DNA from: a virus
Strand: one strand, 5' to 3'
DNA length: 64,000 bases
IMG/VR virus record: IMGVR_UViG_3300017917_001271
Coordinates: 1 to 64,000 of that record
Part shown: positions 15,412-26,800 of the stretch, piece after piece
How positions within the stretch are numbered: position 1 is the stretch's first letter
How the letters are laid out: every line of letters begins with the position of its first letter
The notes under the pieces: generated by a model
Databases searched by the model: none
Seen by the model: only the letters and a program-made list of their open reading frames with translations
Told to the model about the DNA's origin: nothing
Translations under genes and position numbers: made by a program

Positions 15412-16871
15412 TGAGTGGACCAGTAAACACTAATACCATATCACCGTCTATACCGCGCCCTAAAGAAGGCATATTCTTAGCTGAAGTAGTTGGCCACGCA
15501 GATACTACCTTCATGGGAGTAATTGAAGTTAGACTGCACAGGCCCTACGGTAACTCGCTTGCTCCAGGCCAAACATATCAAGCCAAATATATGACTCCAT
15601 TTTTTGGATCAACTCCTTATGCAGGTTTGAATCCAGTCGATGACTATGCTAATACACAAAAAAGTTATGGCATGTGGATGATTCCCCCAGATATTGGAAC
15701 AACAGTGGTTGTTATTTTTGTACAAGACGATCCAAAGTTTGGGTATTGGATAGGCTGTGTTCCTGACGAAGGAATGAATTTTTCAGTTCCAGGACTTGCC
15801 TCTACAAAATTTAATATTGATGGTAGTGGAAGAGTTCCTGTTGCTGAGTTTAACAAAAAAACAAACCCAGGCGATATCAAAGATGTCACTAAAATTAAAA
15901 AACCTAAACACTTGTTGACAGAAGTTTTAGTCGAACAAGGTCTATTAAAAGATGACATTAGGGGAATAACCACATCAAGTGCAAGGAGAGAAACACCTAG
16001 TAGTGTTTTTGGAATCAGCACACCTGGTCCTCAAGATAAAACTGGACCGACAAAAGAAGTTGGTTTAGAAAAACGCAAAGTTGTACTACCAATGAGTCGA
16101 CTAGGCGGAACCACACTAGTTATGGATGACGGTGATGACAAGTATCTAAGAAAAACATTGCCTGGAGAAGGTCCTCCAGAATATGCATCAGTTGAAAATA
16201 GAGAAACAGACGGCTTAAAGAAAGTTCCACATAACGAGCTTTTCCGTATTCGTACTAGAACAGGACATCAAATACTACTACACAACTCAGAAGATTTAAT
16301 TTACATTGGCAATGCTAAAGGAACCACTTGGATAGAATTAACTAGTAACGGAAAAATTGATATCTATGCAGAAGATAGTGTTAGCATTCACACAGAAAAA
16401 GATTTAAACATTAAAGCTGATAGAGATATTAATTTAGAAGCAGGTAGAAATTTTAATGTAAAAGCAAAAGAAACTGTACATGCCGAAGCAGGTAAAAACG
16501 TAGAAACTATGGCCATGGCAGACACTAAAATTACCAGCGGAAGTAATTCTCATATTAATAGCGGTGTAACACATAGAGAAACTGCTGGTAAAATTTACAT
16601 GAACAGTTCACTAACCGCAGAAAAAACAGTACTGCTGACACCTTGTACTGTTCCAAATAAAGAAGGTATTCAAGATTTAGAAACAATTATGATGCGTGTT
16701 CCACAACACGAGCCTTGGCCGCACCATGAAAACTTAGATCCTGTGTCGTTTAAGAATACTGATAGAGAAACTACAAAATCAATAGCAACACCAAAAGCAT
16801 ATAAAGAGTACACAACGAAAACAGATACGTTTGAGAAAATATTACCACCAGGTACGGAGAATACAGCATGA
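15411..16871 (+). CDS. 5: gp5-like baseplate spike protein without lysozyme
   Basis: This 486-residue protein starts with an OB-fold-like region (about 20-125: VVGHADTTFMGVIEVRLHRP ending at YWIGCVPDEG). Residues 285-400 form a VgrG/gp5-type beta-helix with short repeats (SIHTEKDLNIKADRDINLEA). This is the central membrane-piercing spike. In T4 gp5 a lysozyme domain lies between the two. Here the middle (125-280) is Lys/Thr/Pro-rich and shows no lysozyme motif. The gene overlaps gp25 by 4 bases, and the order gp53, hub, gp5, gp25, gp6 suits a baseplate cluster. Confidence 0.8.
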   Translation: MSGPVNTNTISPSIPRPKEGIFLAEVVGHADTTFMGVIEVRLHRPYGNSLAPGQTYQAKYMTPFFGSTPYAGLNPVDDYANTQKSYGMWMIPPDIGTTVVVIFVQDDPKFGYWIGCVPDEGMNFSVPGLASTKFNIDGSGRVPVAEFNKKTNPGDIKDVTKIKKPKHLLTEVLVEQGLLKDDIRGITTSSARRETPSSVFGISTPGPQDKTGPTKEVGLEKRKVVLPMSRLGGTTLVMDDGDDKYLRKTLPGEGPPEYASVENRETDGLKKVPHNELFRIRTRTGHQILLHNSEDLIYIGNAKGTTWIELTSNGKIDIYAEDSVSIHTEKDLNIKADRDINLEAGRNFNVKAKETVHAEAGKNVETMAMADTKITSGSNSHINSGVTHRETAGKIYMNSSLTAEKTVLLTPCTVPNKEGIQDLETIMMRVPQHEPWPHHENLDPVSFKNTDRETTKSIATPKAYKEYTTKTDTFEKILPPGTENTA

Positions 16872-17311
16872 GCAATAACTCAAAATTATACGATAAAATA
16901 ACGTTGAGCCCAAATCAACGAAATGATTTGATTGCTCCAAAAACTTACAAAGGATTTAGTACTGTAAATTCAGACACTGAAAACTTTGCGTTATATGATT
17001 TTCAGTTGATACAACAAGACTTGTTAAATCATTTTCACACTAGACAAGGCGAGCGTTTAATGAACCCAGAATTTGGGACTATTATCTGGGACTTGTTGTT
17101 TGAACCTCTAACAGATCAGCTAAAAGATCTTATTGTGCAAAACGTCAATACTATTATTAACTACGATCCTAGGATCACTGCTAGCCAAGTGTCAGTAAGT
17201 CAATACAACACTGGAATTCAATTAGAATGTGTGCTGACTTACTTGCCTTATAACATCAGTCAAAGTATGCAATTAAAGTTTGATCAGGCTAACGGACTGT
17301 TGCTAGGATAA
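16868..17311 (+). CDS. 25: Baseplate wedge subunit gp25
   Basis: This 147-residue protein has the GPW/gp25 family pattern: LLNHFHTRQGERLMNPEFGT near 51-70, then IIWDLLFEPLTDQLKDLI and a beta-rich end. gp25 has a lysozyme-like fold but is structural, holding wedge and sheath together. The length is close to T4 gp25 (132). ATG overlaps the gp5-like stop. Confidence 0.93.
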   Translation: MSNNSKLYDKITLSPNQRNDLIAPKTYKGFSTVNSDTENFALYDFQLIQQDLLNHFHTRQGERLMNPEFGTIIWDLLFEPLTDQLKDLIVQNVNTIINYDPRITASQVSVSQYNTGIQLECVLTYLPYNISQSMQLKFDQANGLLLG

Positions 17312-17332
17312 AGTACGTATATAATTTTCTTC

Positions 17333-17340
17333 GATAAATA
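17333..17340 (+). promoter_or_regulatory. T4-type late promoter (GATAAATA)
   Basis: GATAAATA lies 19 bases before the gp6 ATG at 17360, with AGGA as ribosome site between. Confidence 0.65.
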
Positions 17341-17359
17341 TCGTTATATAGGATAAATC

Positions 17360-20300
17360 ATGACGGTCACTGCTAGACAAAATAAACTTTTAATTTCAGA
17401 AGATTGGAAAAAAATCTATCAATCTTTTAAAAACGCCGACTTTCAGAGTTACGATTTTGAGAATCTGCGCAGGACAATGATTGACTATATTCGTCAAAAT
17501 TACCCTGAAGATTATAACGATTACATTGAATCCAGCGAATACCTTGCCCTTATTGACCTTATTGCGTTCTTGGGCCAAAGCATAGCTTTCCGCGTTGATT
17601 TAAATGCCCGCGACAACTTCTTAGAACTAGCAGAACGTCGTGAAAGTGTATTACGTCTAGCTAGACTACTGTCATATAATGCTAAAAGAAACATAGCCGC
17701 TAGTGGTTTATTAAAATTCAGCAGCGTATCAACAACAGAAAATGTAGTAGATAGTAACGGCAGAAACTTATCAGGGCAAATTATCAACTGGAATGATGCT
17801 AGTAATGCCAACTGGTACGATCAGTTTATTAAAGTTTTAAATTCTGCGTTCCCAAAAACACAACAATTCGGCAATCCATCAGACAGTGCCAGCATCTATG
17901 GAATCCCAACTGAACAGTATGTATTCCAAAATAAAACATCGGGCCTACAAGTTTACGGATTTACAAAAACCGTAGCCGGCCGTAGCATGGACTTTGAAGT
18001 TGTCAGTACAACTTTTAAAGGCAGTAGTTATATCTACGAAGAAACTCCTAAACTTGGTAGTGCGTTGAGCTGTGTCTATAAAGATGACGGCAAAGGCGCT
18101 GGTAGTTCAGGCTCAGGATTTTTCTTTAGATTTGTCCAAGGCACACTAAACACTGGGTCATTTTCGGTCACTCAGCCTAGTTCTAATCAATCAATAGATA
18201 TTGATAGTCAAAACATTAACAATGATGATGTATGGCTCTATCAGTTAGACGCAGACGGCAACGAATCTACTTTGTGGACTAGCGTTTCAAACTTCGAAGC
18301 TAACAACATTATCTATAACAGTATTAATAAAAATATCAGAACAATATATTCTGTTATAACACGAACCGACGATGCAATCAGTCTGCAATTTAGTGATGGC
18401 ACATTTGGAGATTTGCCAGTAGGAGCTTTTAAAACTTATTATCGTGTAAGTAACGGCTTAGACTATTCTATTAACACACAGGATATTAGAAATGTTAGTA
18501 TTAGTTTTCCTTACATTTCTGGTGCCGGCCAACAAGAAATACTATCTATTTCTTTGAACCTTGCTTCTAATGTATCTAATGCAGCATCTGCTGAAACTAG
18601 TGATAACATTAAAGCTAATGCTCCTCAAACATACTATACACAAAACAGAATGATTACTGGCGAAGACTACAATATTAGTCCGCTGTCAGCCAGTACACAG
18701 ATTGCAAAAATTAAAGCAATTAATAGAACAAGTTCGGGAATTAGTAGATACTTTGATTTGTCAGATCCTACAGGAAAATACAGCTCAACAATCTTATTTT
18801 CAGACGATGGTATCTTATACAAAGAAAATTTTACAAATGAATATAGATTTTCCTACAGTAATAAAACTGATATTGAAGGTATAATTTATAATGATATTTT
18901 TGATATTTTAAAAAATGTTGATTTAAGAAATTTTTATTACGAGAAATTTTTAAACTATGTTGAAGGACTAGATACTGTTTGGCACAATGTTACCAGCGAC
19001 TCTGGCCTTTCTACTGGTTACCTAAGCTCAGACACAGGAAATGCAATTTATAAAGTTGGTACTTACACATCAACAGATTTAAAATATGTACGTCCAGGAG
19101 CATTGATTAAGTTTACAGCGCCAGCTGGTTGGTACTTTGATACTACTGATAATAATAGTTTAAAATTTGGATCTTCTGCAACTCCAGGAGCAGTTACTTC
19201 TCTTTGGTCAGAAGTAGTAAGTGTGGTTGACGACGGTACAGCTGCAGGCAAAGGCACATTATCAACTGGATTTGGTCCTATTACTTTAAACAGGAATGTT
19301 CCTTCTTTAACAACTAATGCTGGTGTGTACCCAGTGCTTTCTCAGATTATCCCTAGATGGAGAACAGTTATTGATGCAGATTCTATTGCAACAATGATAG
19401 ACTTGATTTATTCAAACAAACCATTTGGACTACGTTATGATGCAGTAACACAACAATGGAAAATTGTATTTGAATTAAACTTAGATACTAAAAATATTTT
19501 TAGTCTAGGCAAACAGGGCGATAAAACTAATCTAAGACAAGATGCCAGCTGGTTACTATTGTTTACCACAGATAACGAATTTTACACAGTTACTTCTAGA
19601 TGTCAACGTTATATTTTTGAAAGTGATAAAAAGACTAGATTCTTTTTTGAAACATCAAACAAAATTTACGACAGTAAACTTAATGAAGTAATTAAAGACG
19701 GAATTAATATTCTAAGCATCAACACGATGCCTGATACTACTGCTGCATATACTTGTGATTTGCCTTGGGATATTGTACAAGAATATACAGGAATTGACGG
19801 GTATGTTGATAATAAAAAACTAATCGTATCTTTTGCAGATACTGACGATAATGGTGTTGTAGATAATCCAGAACTGTTTTTAAATGTTGTTGAACCTCCT
19901 ATCATTGGAGAAACAAGTTCTAGTATATTACAGAAAAAATATATCGTACAAGAAAAATATGCAATAAGTCAGGGTCAAGAAGATTATAGATATTTTAATA
20001 ATTCTTCAAATACAGTCTTAATCAAAGCCAGCAAAACTTATGTTTCTTTCAATGAGAAAGTAACAGGTCAGTACTTTTATTTTATTGATACTGACACTGT
20101 TGTAAAGTACAACGATAAATTAGCTGATCCGTATGTACCTACATTAGACTACAAAGTCTATGTTGGCCGCGACAATTTAAAATTTCAATACATTCATAAT
20201 GCAGATTATGATAGTAGAATAGATCCAGGTGCAAGTAATATTATTGACATCTATTTGTTAACAAAGAGTTATGATATTAAATTTAGACAGTGGTTATCTG

Positions 20301-20863
20301 GAGCAATATCAGCAAAACCATTGCCACCAAGTTCTAACGAATTGTACGATTTGATTTCTACAGATTTAAATTTAATTAAATCAATAAGTGACGAAATAAT
20401 TTATCACCCAGCAAAATATAAAGTTTTGTTTGGTCAAACAGCTACGCCTGACGTACAGGCAAGTTTTAAAGTTATTAAGAATTCAAATAAAGTAATTTCT
20501 GACAACGATATCAAAACACGAATAATTGCTGCAATGGAAGAATTTTTTGCATTAGAAAATTGGGAGTTTGGTGATACATTCTATTTCACCGAGCTTAGTG
20601 CTTATGTTATGATGCAATTAGCTCCAGATATTTCAAGTTTCGTAATTGTTCCAAGACAAAACGGTCTAGGATTTGGAAGTTTATTTGAAATTAAATCTGC
20701 AAGCGATGAGCTATTTGTAAATGGAGCAACAGTGGACGACATTGAAATTATTTCTGGAATAACCAGTTCTGCAATTAAATCTGTAGCAGGTACAACTGTT
20801 CAATCAACAACTTCTGCACAACAAAATATAACAAGTTCTTCTTACGGAGCAAACAATGGCTGA
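17360..20863 (+). CDS. 6: Baseplate wedge subunit gp6
   Basis: The N-terminal 120 residues match gp6-type baseplate J proteins: LRRTMIDYIRQNYPEDYNDY near 35-54, then SSEYLALIDLIAFLGQSIAF and LNARDNFLELAERRESVLRL. gp6 dimers form the ring that sets baseplate diameter and switching. At 1167 residues it is nearly twice T4 gp6 (660). The extra length lies in a beta-rich middle and C-terminal part with no domain I recognise. It overlaps the giant gene downstream by 8 bases. Confidence 0.88.
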   Translation: MTVTARQNKLLISEDWKKIYQSFKNADFQSYDFENLRRTMIDYIRQNYPEDYNDYIESSEYLALIDLIAFLGQSIAFRVDLNARDNFLELAERRESVLRLARLLSYNAKRNIAASGLLKFSSVSTTENVVDSNGRNLSGQIINWNDASNANWYDQFIKVLNSAFPKTQQFGNPSDSASIYGIPTEQYVFQNKTSGLQVYGFTKTVAGRSMDFEVVSTTFKGSSYIYEETPKLGSALSCVYKDDGKGAGSSGSGFFFRFVQGTLNTGSFSVTQPSSNQSIDIDSQNINNDDVWLYQLDADGNESTLWTSVSNFEANNIIYNSINKNIRTIYSVITRTDDAISLQFSDGTFGDLPVGAFKTYYRVSNGLDYSINTQDIRNVSISFPYISGAGQQEILSISLNLASNVSNAASAETSDNIKANAPQTYYTQNRMITGEDYNISPLSASTQIAKIKAINRTSSGISRYFDLSDPTGKYSSTILFSDDGILYKENFTNEYRFSYSNKTDIEGIIYNDIFDILKNVDLRNFYYEKFLNYVEGLDTVWHNVTSDSGLSTGYLSSDTGNAIYKVGTYTSTDLKYVRPGALIKFTAPAGWYFDTTDNNSLKFGSSATPGAVTSLWSEVVSVVDDGTAAGKGTLSTGFGPITLNRNVPSLTTNAGVYPVLSQIIPRWRTVIDADSIATMIDLIYSNKPFGLRYDAVTQQWKIVFELNLDTKNIFSLGKQGDKTNLRQDASWLLLFTTDNEFYTVTSRCQRYIFESDKKTRFFFETSNKIYDSKLNEVIKDGINILSINTMPDTTAAYTCDLPWDIVQEYTGIDGYVDNKKLIVSFADTDDNGVVDNPELFLNVVEPPIIGETSSSILQKKYIVQEKYAISQGQEDYRYFNNSSNTVLIKASKTYVSFNEKVTGQYFYFIDTDTVVKYNDKLADPYVPTLDYKVYVGRDNLKFQYIHNADYDSRIDPGASNIIDIYLLTKSYDIKFRQWLSGAISAKPLPPSSNELYDLISTDLNLIKSISDEIIYHPAKYKVLFGQTATPDVQASFKVIKNSNKVISDNDIKTRIIAAMEEFFALENWEFGDTFYFTELSAYVMMQLAPDISSFVIVPRQNGLGFGSLFEIKSASDELFVNGATVDDIEIISGITSSAIKSVAGTTVQSTTSAQQNITSSSYGANNG

Positions 20864-23800
20864 TAAGATTAATCCAACAGGCTCAAAAACATCTAGTTCT
20901 TCTCTACTGCCAAGATATTACAGAACTGATGCTAATAAAAAGTTTTTACAGGCAACTGTTGATCAACTGATACAACCTGGTACTGTTAAAAAAATTAACG
21001 GCTATGTTGGAAGACAAAATAGTAAATCTACTACTAGTAAAGACATTTTTATTCAAGCAACTGATAGTACTAGACAGCACTACCAGCTTGAGCCTGGACT
21101 AATAGTCAAAGACGAACTTGAAAATACTACGTTTTTCAAAGACTATCAAGATTACATTAACCAAATTAAAGTGTTTGGCGGAAATGTAAAAAGCCACCCA
21201 AGGCTCAACGAACAAGAATTTTATTCTTGGGACCCGCATATTGAGTGGGATAAGTTTGTCAATTTCCAACAGTACTATTGGCTACCATACGGCCCAGATA
21301 CAGTATGGATTATGGGCAATCAGCAAGAAGTTGTCAGCACCTACAAAATTGAAGTAAAACCAGAAGCAGATAATAACACCTACGTCTTTTTTCCAAACGG
21401 CTTAACAGAAAATCCAAGTATTAAACTGTACAGAGGGCAGACTTATCGTTTTGAAATCAACAGTCCAGGTAACCCGTTTAGTATTAAAACTCAAAGAGTC
21501 GATGGTGTTACATATAGATACGACGACCCAGGTGTTATAGGATCAGCAGTTGAAACTGGTGTTATTGAATTTGCTGTTCCACAAAATGCTCCAGACCTTC
21601 TTTACTATGTAAGTGAAAATGATGTTAATCTTGGCGGAGTATTTCAAGTACTTTCAATTAATGAGAATACCTCATTAAATTTAGATGAAGACCTTATAGG
21701 CAAGAAAACTTATAAGCTGCCTAACGGTATTGAACTTAGCAACGGAATGAAGGTTGGCTTTGTAGGAAATATTATTCCAGAGAAATATAAGTCTGGACAG
21801 TACTATGTTGAAGGCGTGGGCGAGTCGATTGTCTTAATAGAAGAAAGTTCTTTAGAAATTGTTGGTCCTTATACTACTAGCGAGTCTGTGCTGTTTGATG
21901 CATCTCCTTTTGATTCATTACCATTTGGTGATGCAACATCTTTAGCAGGTAAAAAAGATTATATTGTTATTAGCAGAAAGAGTAAAGACAAAAATGCCTG
22001 GAGTAGATATAATCGCTGGTTCCATAAATCTGTAATTGAAACTAGTGCGCTAGCCAACGGAAAAATTGCCAGCATCGATCAAACTGCAAGAGCAGTAAGA
22101 CCTATTATTGAGTTTGAGCCAAACTTAAAACTATTCAACTTTGGAACTAAATCAATTGCCGACGTAGATTTAATTGACACATATACAACTGATGTGTTTT
22201 CAAAAATTGAAGGACAGTTAGGATACAACATCGACGGTATCGATGTTGCACAAGGCCAGCGAATTTTATTCTCAGCTGATACTGATATAAGAGTAAAGAA
22301 TAAAATTTATCGAGTTGACTTTTTACTTTTAGACGGTGTAAGACAGATACATTTAGTTGAAGAAACAATACCATCCGCATTAGATACTGTTCTGGTAAAA
22401 CAAGGATTAAAAAATCAAGGTTCGTGGTATTGGTTTGACGGCAATGAGTGGTTTAAATCTCAACAAAAGACTTCTACAAATCAGCCACCATTGTTTGATA
22501 TTTTTGATGATAACGGAAATAGCTTTGGCAATAAAGACATATACGACGGTTCTACTTTTGCCGGAACTAAAATTTTTAGTTACAAAACTGGTAACGGACA
22601 AGCAGATTCAGTTTTAGAATTTCCTCTTTCTTATAAAAATATTGACAACGTTGGGGACATTGTTTTCAACTTTAACATTGCCTCAGACACATTTCAGTAT
22701 AAGGATGTATCTCTTATTGTTACTGAAACAACAAACGTTGGTTATCTGTTAAAAACTTTAGAAAACGGCAGTACCGAGTATATCAATGGCTGGCAAAAGT
22801 CTGAGAGTTTAAATAACCAAGCTGCTGTTAGAATTTACAAAGATACTAATAAAGTTAATAATTTTGATATTGACATTTTTGATAACATTAACGATTTAGA
22901 AGATCTAGAAGTTCGTGTTTATGTTAACGGAATTAGAAAAGAAAAAGAATTCTGGTCAGTAGCTAGTGGTCCTGTTTACAAGCGTGTGGTTCTAAACGAA
23001 GACATCGAGTTAACAGACATTCTTACTATTAAAGCATTTTCTAAGCAACCTGTAAACGCCAACGGTTTCTACGAAATACCTGTTGGTCTTCAAAATAATC
23101 CGCTAAACGATGTCATTTCAGATTTTACATTAGGTGAAATTTCATCTCATGTTAACTCAATAATTGATAACATTCAAGGCACATTCTCAGGACAGTTTCC
23201 TGGACTTAGCAATTTAAGAGATCTAGGAAACATTACAAAGTTTGGAACTCGTTTTGTTCAGCACAGCGGTCCAATTAGTCTTGCATTGTATCATCTAACA
23301 TCTCAAACTAACAACATTGTTAGAGCTATCGAAAGTGTACAATCTGACTATAACAAGTTCAAAAGAAATTTTATTAACATAGCCGAGACACTAGGAACCG
23401 ATACTGATCCAGCTACCCATGTCAATTTAATTTTACAAGAAATTAATAAAGATAAGCCAATTAGCTTTCCTTACTATTTCAGCGACATGGCTCCATATAC
23501 TGGCAGTATTCGTAGCGATCTAACAGTTATTGACAGTAGAATTAAAACTTATCCACTCTCAACTGCTTTTAATTTAGATGAGCTATCTAATAAAGCTGTA
23601 CTAGTATATTTGCAAGGTGAGCAATTACTCTACGGAAAAGACTACACATTTGATAGTCAAGGGTTTGTAGTTATTTCTGCACCGTTAGCAGAAGATGATA
23701 GTGTAACAATATATGAATTTGAAAATACTAACGGATGTTTTATACCAGCCACGCCAACTAAATTAGGTATTTGGCCAAAATATGAACCAAAGAAATATCT

Positions 23801-26800
23801 CGATACAAGTTTAGTTACACCACGAGAAGTTATACAAGGACACGATGGTAGCATTATTCTTGCATACGGTGACTACAGAGATGATTTAATTCTTGAATTA
23901 GAAAAAAGAATTTACAATAATATCAAGGTAAAGTACGATCCTACTATATTTGACCTAAGCGACTTTTTACCTGTTTACAATCGTTCAACACCGTATTCCC
24001 TTAAGGAATTCAATGAAGTACTATCGTCAAATTTCTATTCTTGGTCTAACTTAATAGATAGAGATTTTACAAAGCCATTGAGCTACAACAGCTTAGATAC
24101 TCGAACATATAATTACAGAGAAATGGCAACGCCTGACGGTAGAACACCTCTTCCAGGATACTGGAAAGGAATTCATCGTTGGATGTTAGACACAGAAAGG
24201 CCTAATATCTGTCCTTGGGAAATGCTAGGATTTAGCGAAGAACCAGCATGGTGGCAAGAAGTTTATGGCCCTGCTCCATATACCAAAGATAACCTAGTAT
24301 TATGGGAAGACTTATCAAACGGTATTATCAGAGAACCAGGAAAGCCGCCTGTTCAAAATAAAAAATATATCAGAGAATATTTAAAAGATCACATTCCGGT
24401 TAACGAATTTGGAGAAATCTTAAGTCCTATCACATCTGGGCTTGCATCTGGTGTTATTACAAATTCAACAGCAGGGGACTTTGTATTTGGTGACGTGAGT
24501 CCGGTTGAAAGTGCTTGGAGACGTAGTAGTTATTATCCGTTTGCAATATTAATTTCTCTGTTACTAACACAACCTGCAAAGTCTTTTGGACTATTGTTAG
24601 ATCGTTCTCGTATTATTCGTAATAAAGCAGGCCAACTAGTCTACAAAGATACTAAGGTAAGAATTAAGCCTTCTGACATAGTGTTACCAAGTATCTATTC
24701 AAGCTCAACTAGTTTCAAGACTAGCGGAATAATAAACTATATTGTTGACTATATTCAAAGCGACAACTTAAAATCTTATAAGCAGTATCAATATGATTTA
24801 GATAATCTGCAAGTAAGGATCTCACATCGAATTGGCGGATTTACTAGTAAAGAAAAATTTAAATTACTTCTTGACAGCAAAACACCGTTGACCAGTGGTA
24901 GTGTTTTTGTTCCGTCAGAGGATTACGAAATTATCCTTAATACATCAAGTCCTATTAAGAAAATTAACTATAGCGGCGTAGTTGTTACTAAGTTAGAAGA
25001 TGGATATAGTATCAAAGGCTACAGTAAGACACAACCATATTTTAAATATTATAATTGGGTCAAGTCTGGAATTTTAATTAATGTAGGCGGTATTTCAGAA
25101 AGTTATACGATCTGGACGCCAGAAAATCAATATGTTGCAGGTAAAGTTGTTTCTTATTCGAATAGATTCTATAGAGTAAAAACTTTACACACAACATCGG
25201 CTTCATTTAATCCAGCATATTATACGCTATTACCGGCGCTTCCAATAATTGGGGGACGCGATGCCTATATTAGAAAAGAATGGGATAGAGAGGAAGAAGT
25301 AGTATTACCGTACGGAACAAAATTAAGAACAATTCAAGAAGTTGTTGACTTCTTATTAGGGTATGGCGAATACTTAAAAGATCAAGGATTCATATTTGAC
25401 AACTTCAACCCAGAGTTGGGTGCCATCACCAATTGGGAAACCAGTGCAAAAGAGTTTATGTTCTGGACTACACAGAACTGGAGTACCGGCGAAGACAAGT
25501 GGACTGAATGGCAAGAAAATCAACCAATTGTACTGGGACAAATCGTTCGATATAACGGTGATTATTATAGGGCTGTTAACAATCTAGATCCGGAATCAAT
25601 CTTTAACTATGACGACTATGTCAAACTAGATGGGTTAAGCTCGGTTGGCAGTAGTGTTATTAGTCTAAGCCCAGCATCTACTAATTTAACTTTCTCAGCA
25701 CCCGTATCTGTAGTTGACGATATTCGAAATCAGTTTTACAAATACGAAATTTTTAAAGTTGACGGTACGCCAATACAGCCACAGTTCTTAAACAACTACA
25801 GAGAAGAAAATGCTGTTAGCTACACACCTGCTGAAGACGGAATTTACGGTGCAACTTTCTATCTTGTTCAAAAAGAACAAGTTGTTATATTAAAGAACAC
25901 TACCCTCTTTAATGATACAATCTATAGTCCTACTAGTGGTTATAGACAAGAAAGAATTAAAGTGTCTGGTTACATCAGTAGTGAGTGGAAAGGTGACTTT
26001 AATGTTCCAGGATTTATTTTTGACCAAGCAGTAATTCAAGACTGGCAGTCATGGCAAGATTATGCTCTTGGGGATATTGTAAAATATAAACAGTTCTATT
26101 ACACAGCTAAAAAATCCATTGACGGTACTGAAACATTTATCAGTGAAAACTGGATGAAGTTAGACAGTAAGCCAGAGCCTAGATTGTTGCCAAACTGGTC
26201 TTATAAAGCGTCACAATTCCAAGATTTTTACAGTCTTGATAGCGATAATTTTGACGCCGATCAACAGGCAATCGCACAGCATTTAGTTGGTTATCAAAAG
26301 AGACAGTACCTTAGCAACATTATTAAAGATGATGTAAGTGAATTCAAGTTTTATCAAGGTATGATTGTTGAAAAAGGAACACAGAATGTTCTTAACAAAC
26401 TATTTGATGTACTCAGCGCCGAAGGTCAGGAAAGTGTAACATTCTATGAAGAGTGGGCAATTAGAGCTGGACAGTACGGTGCAAGCAACAGTTTTGAAAA
26501 CATTGAGTTTGTTGTTAACGAAGATTTGTTTAAGAATAATCCACAAGGATTTGAACTGGTACCCCAAGTTAATACAACCACTGTTGACTTCATTATTAGA
26601 CAAACACCTAACGATGTTTACGTAAAACCAATCGGATATAATTCTAACCCATGGCCAGTTCTTACAAATAATAAAAATTATTTACGAACACCTGGGTATG
26701 TTAGATCCAGTGACGTAAAGTTGGTGTTAAAAACAATCAGTGATATTGTCAAAGAATCAATAACAGATTTTGAAGACGGTGATTATGTTTGGGTTGGATT

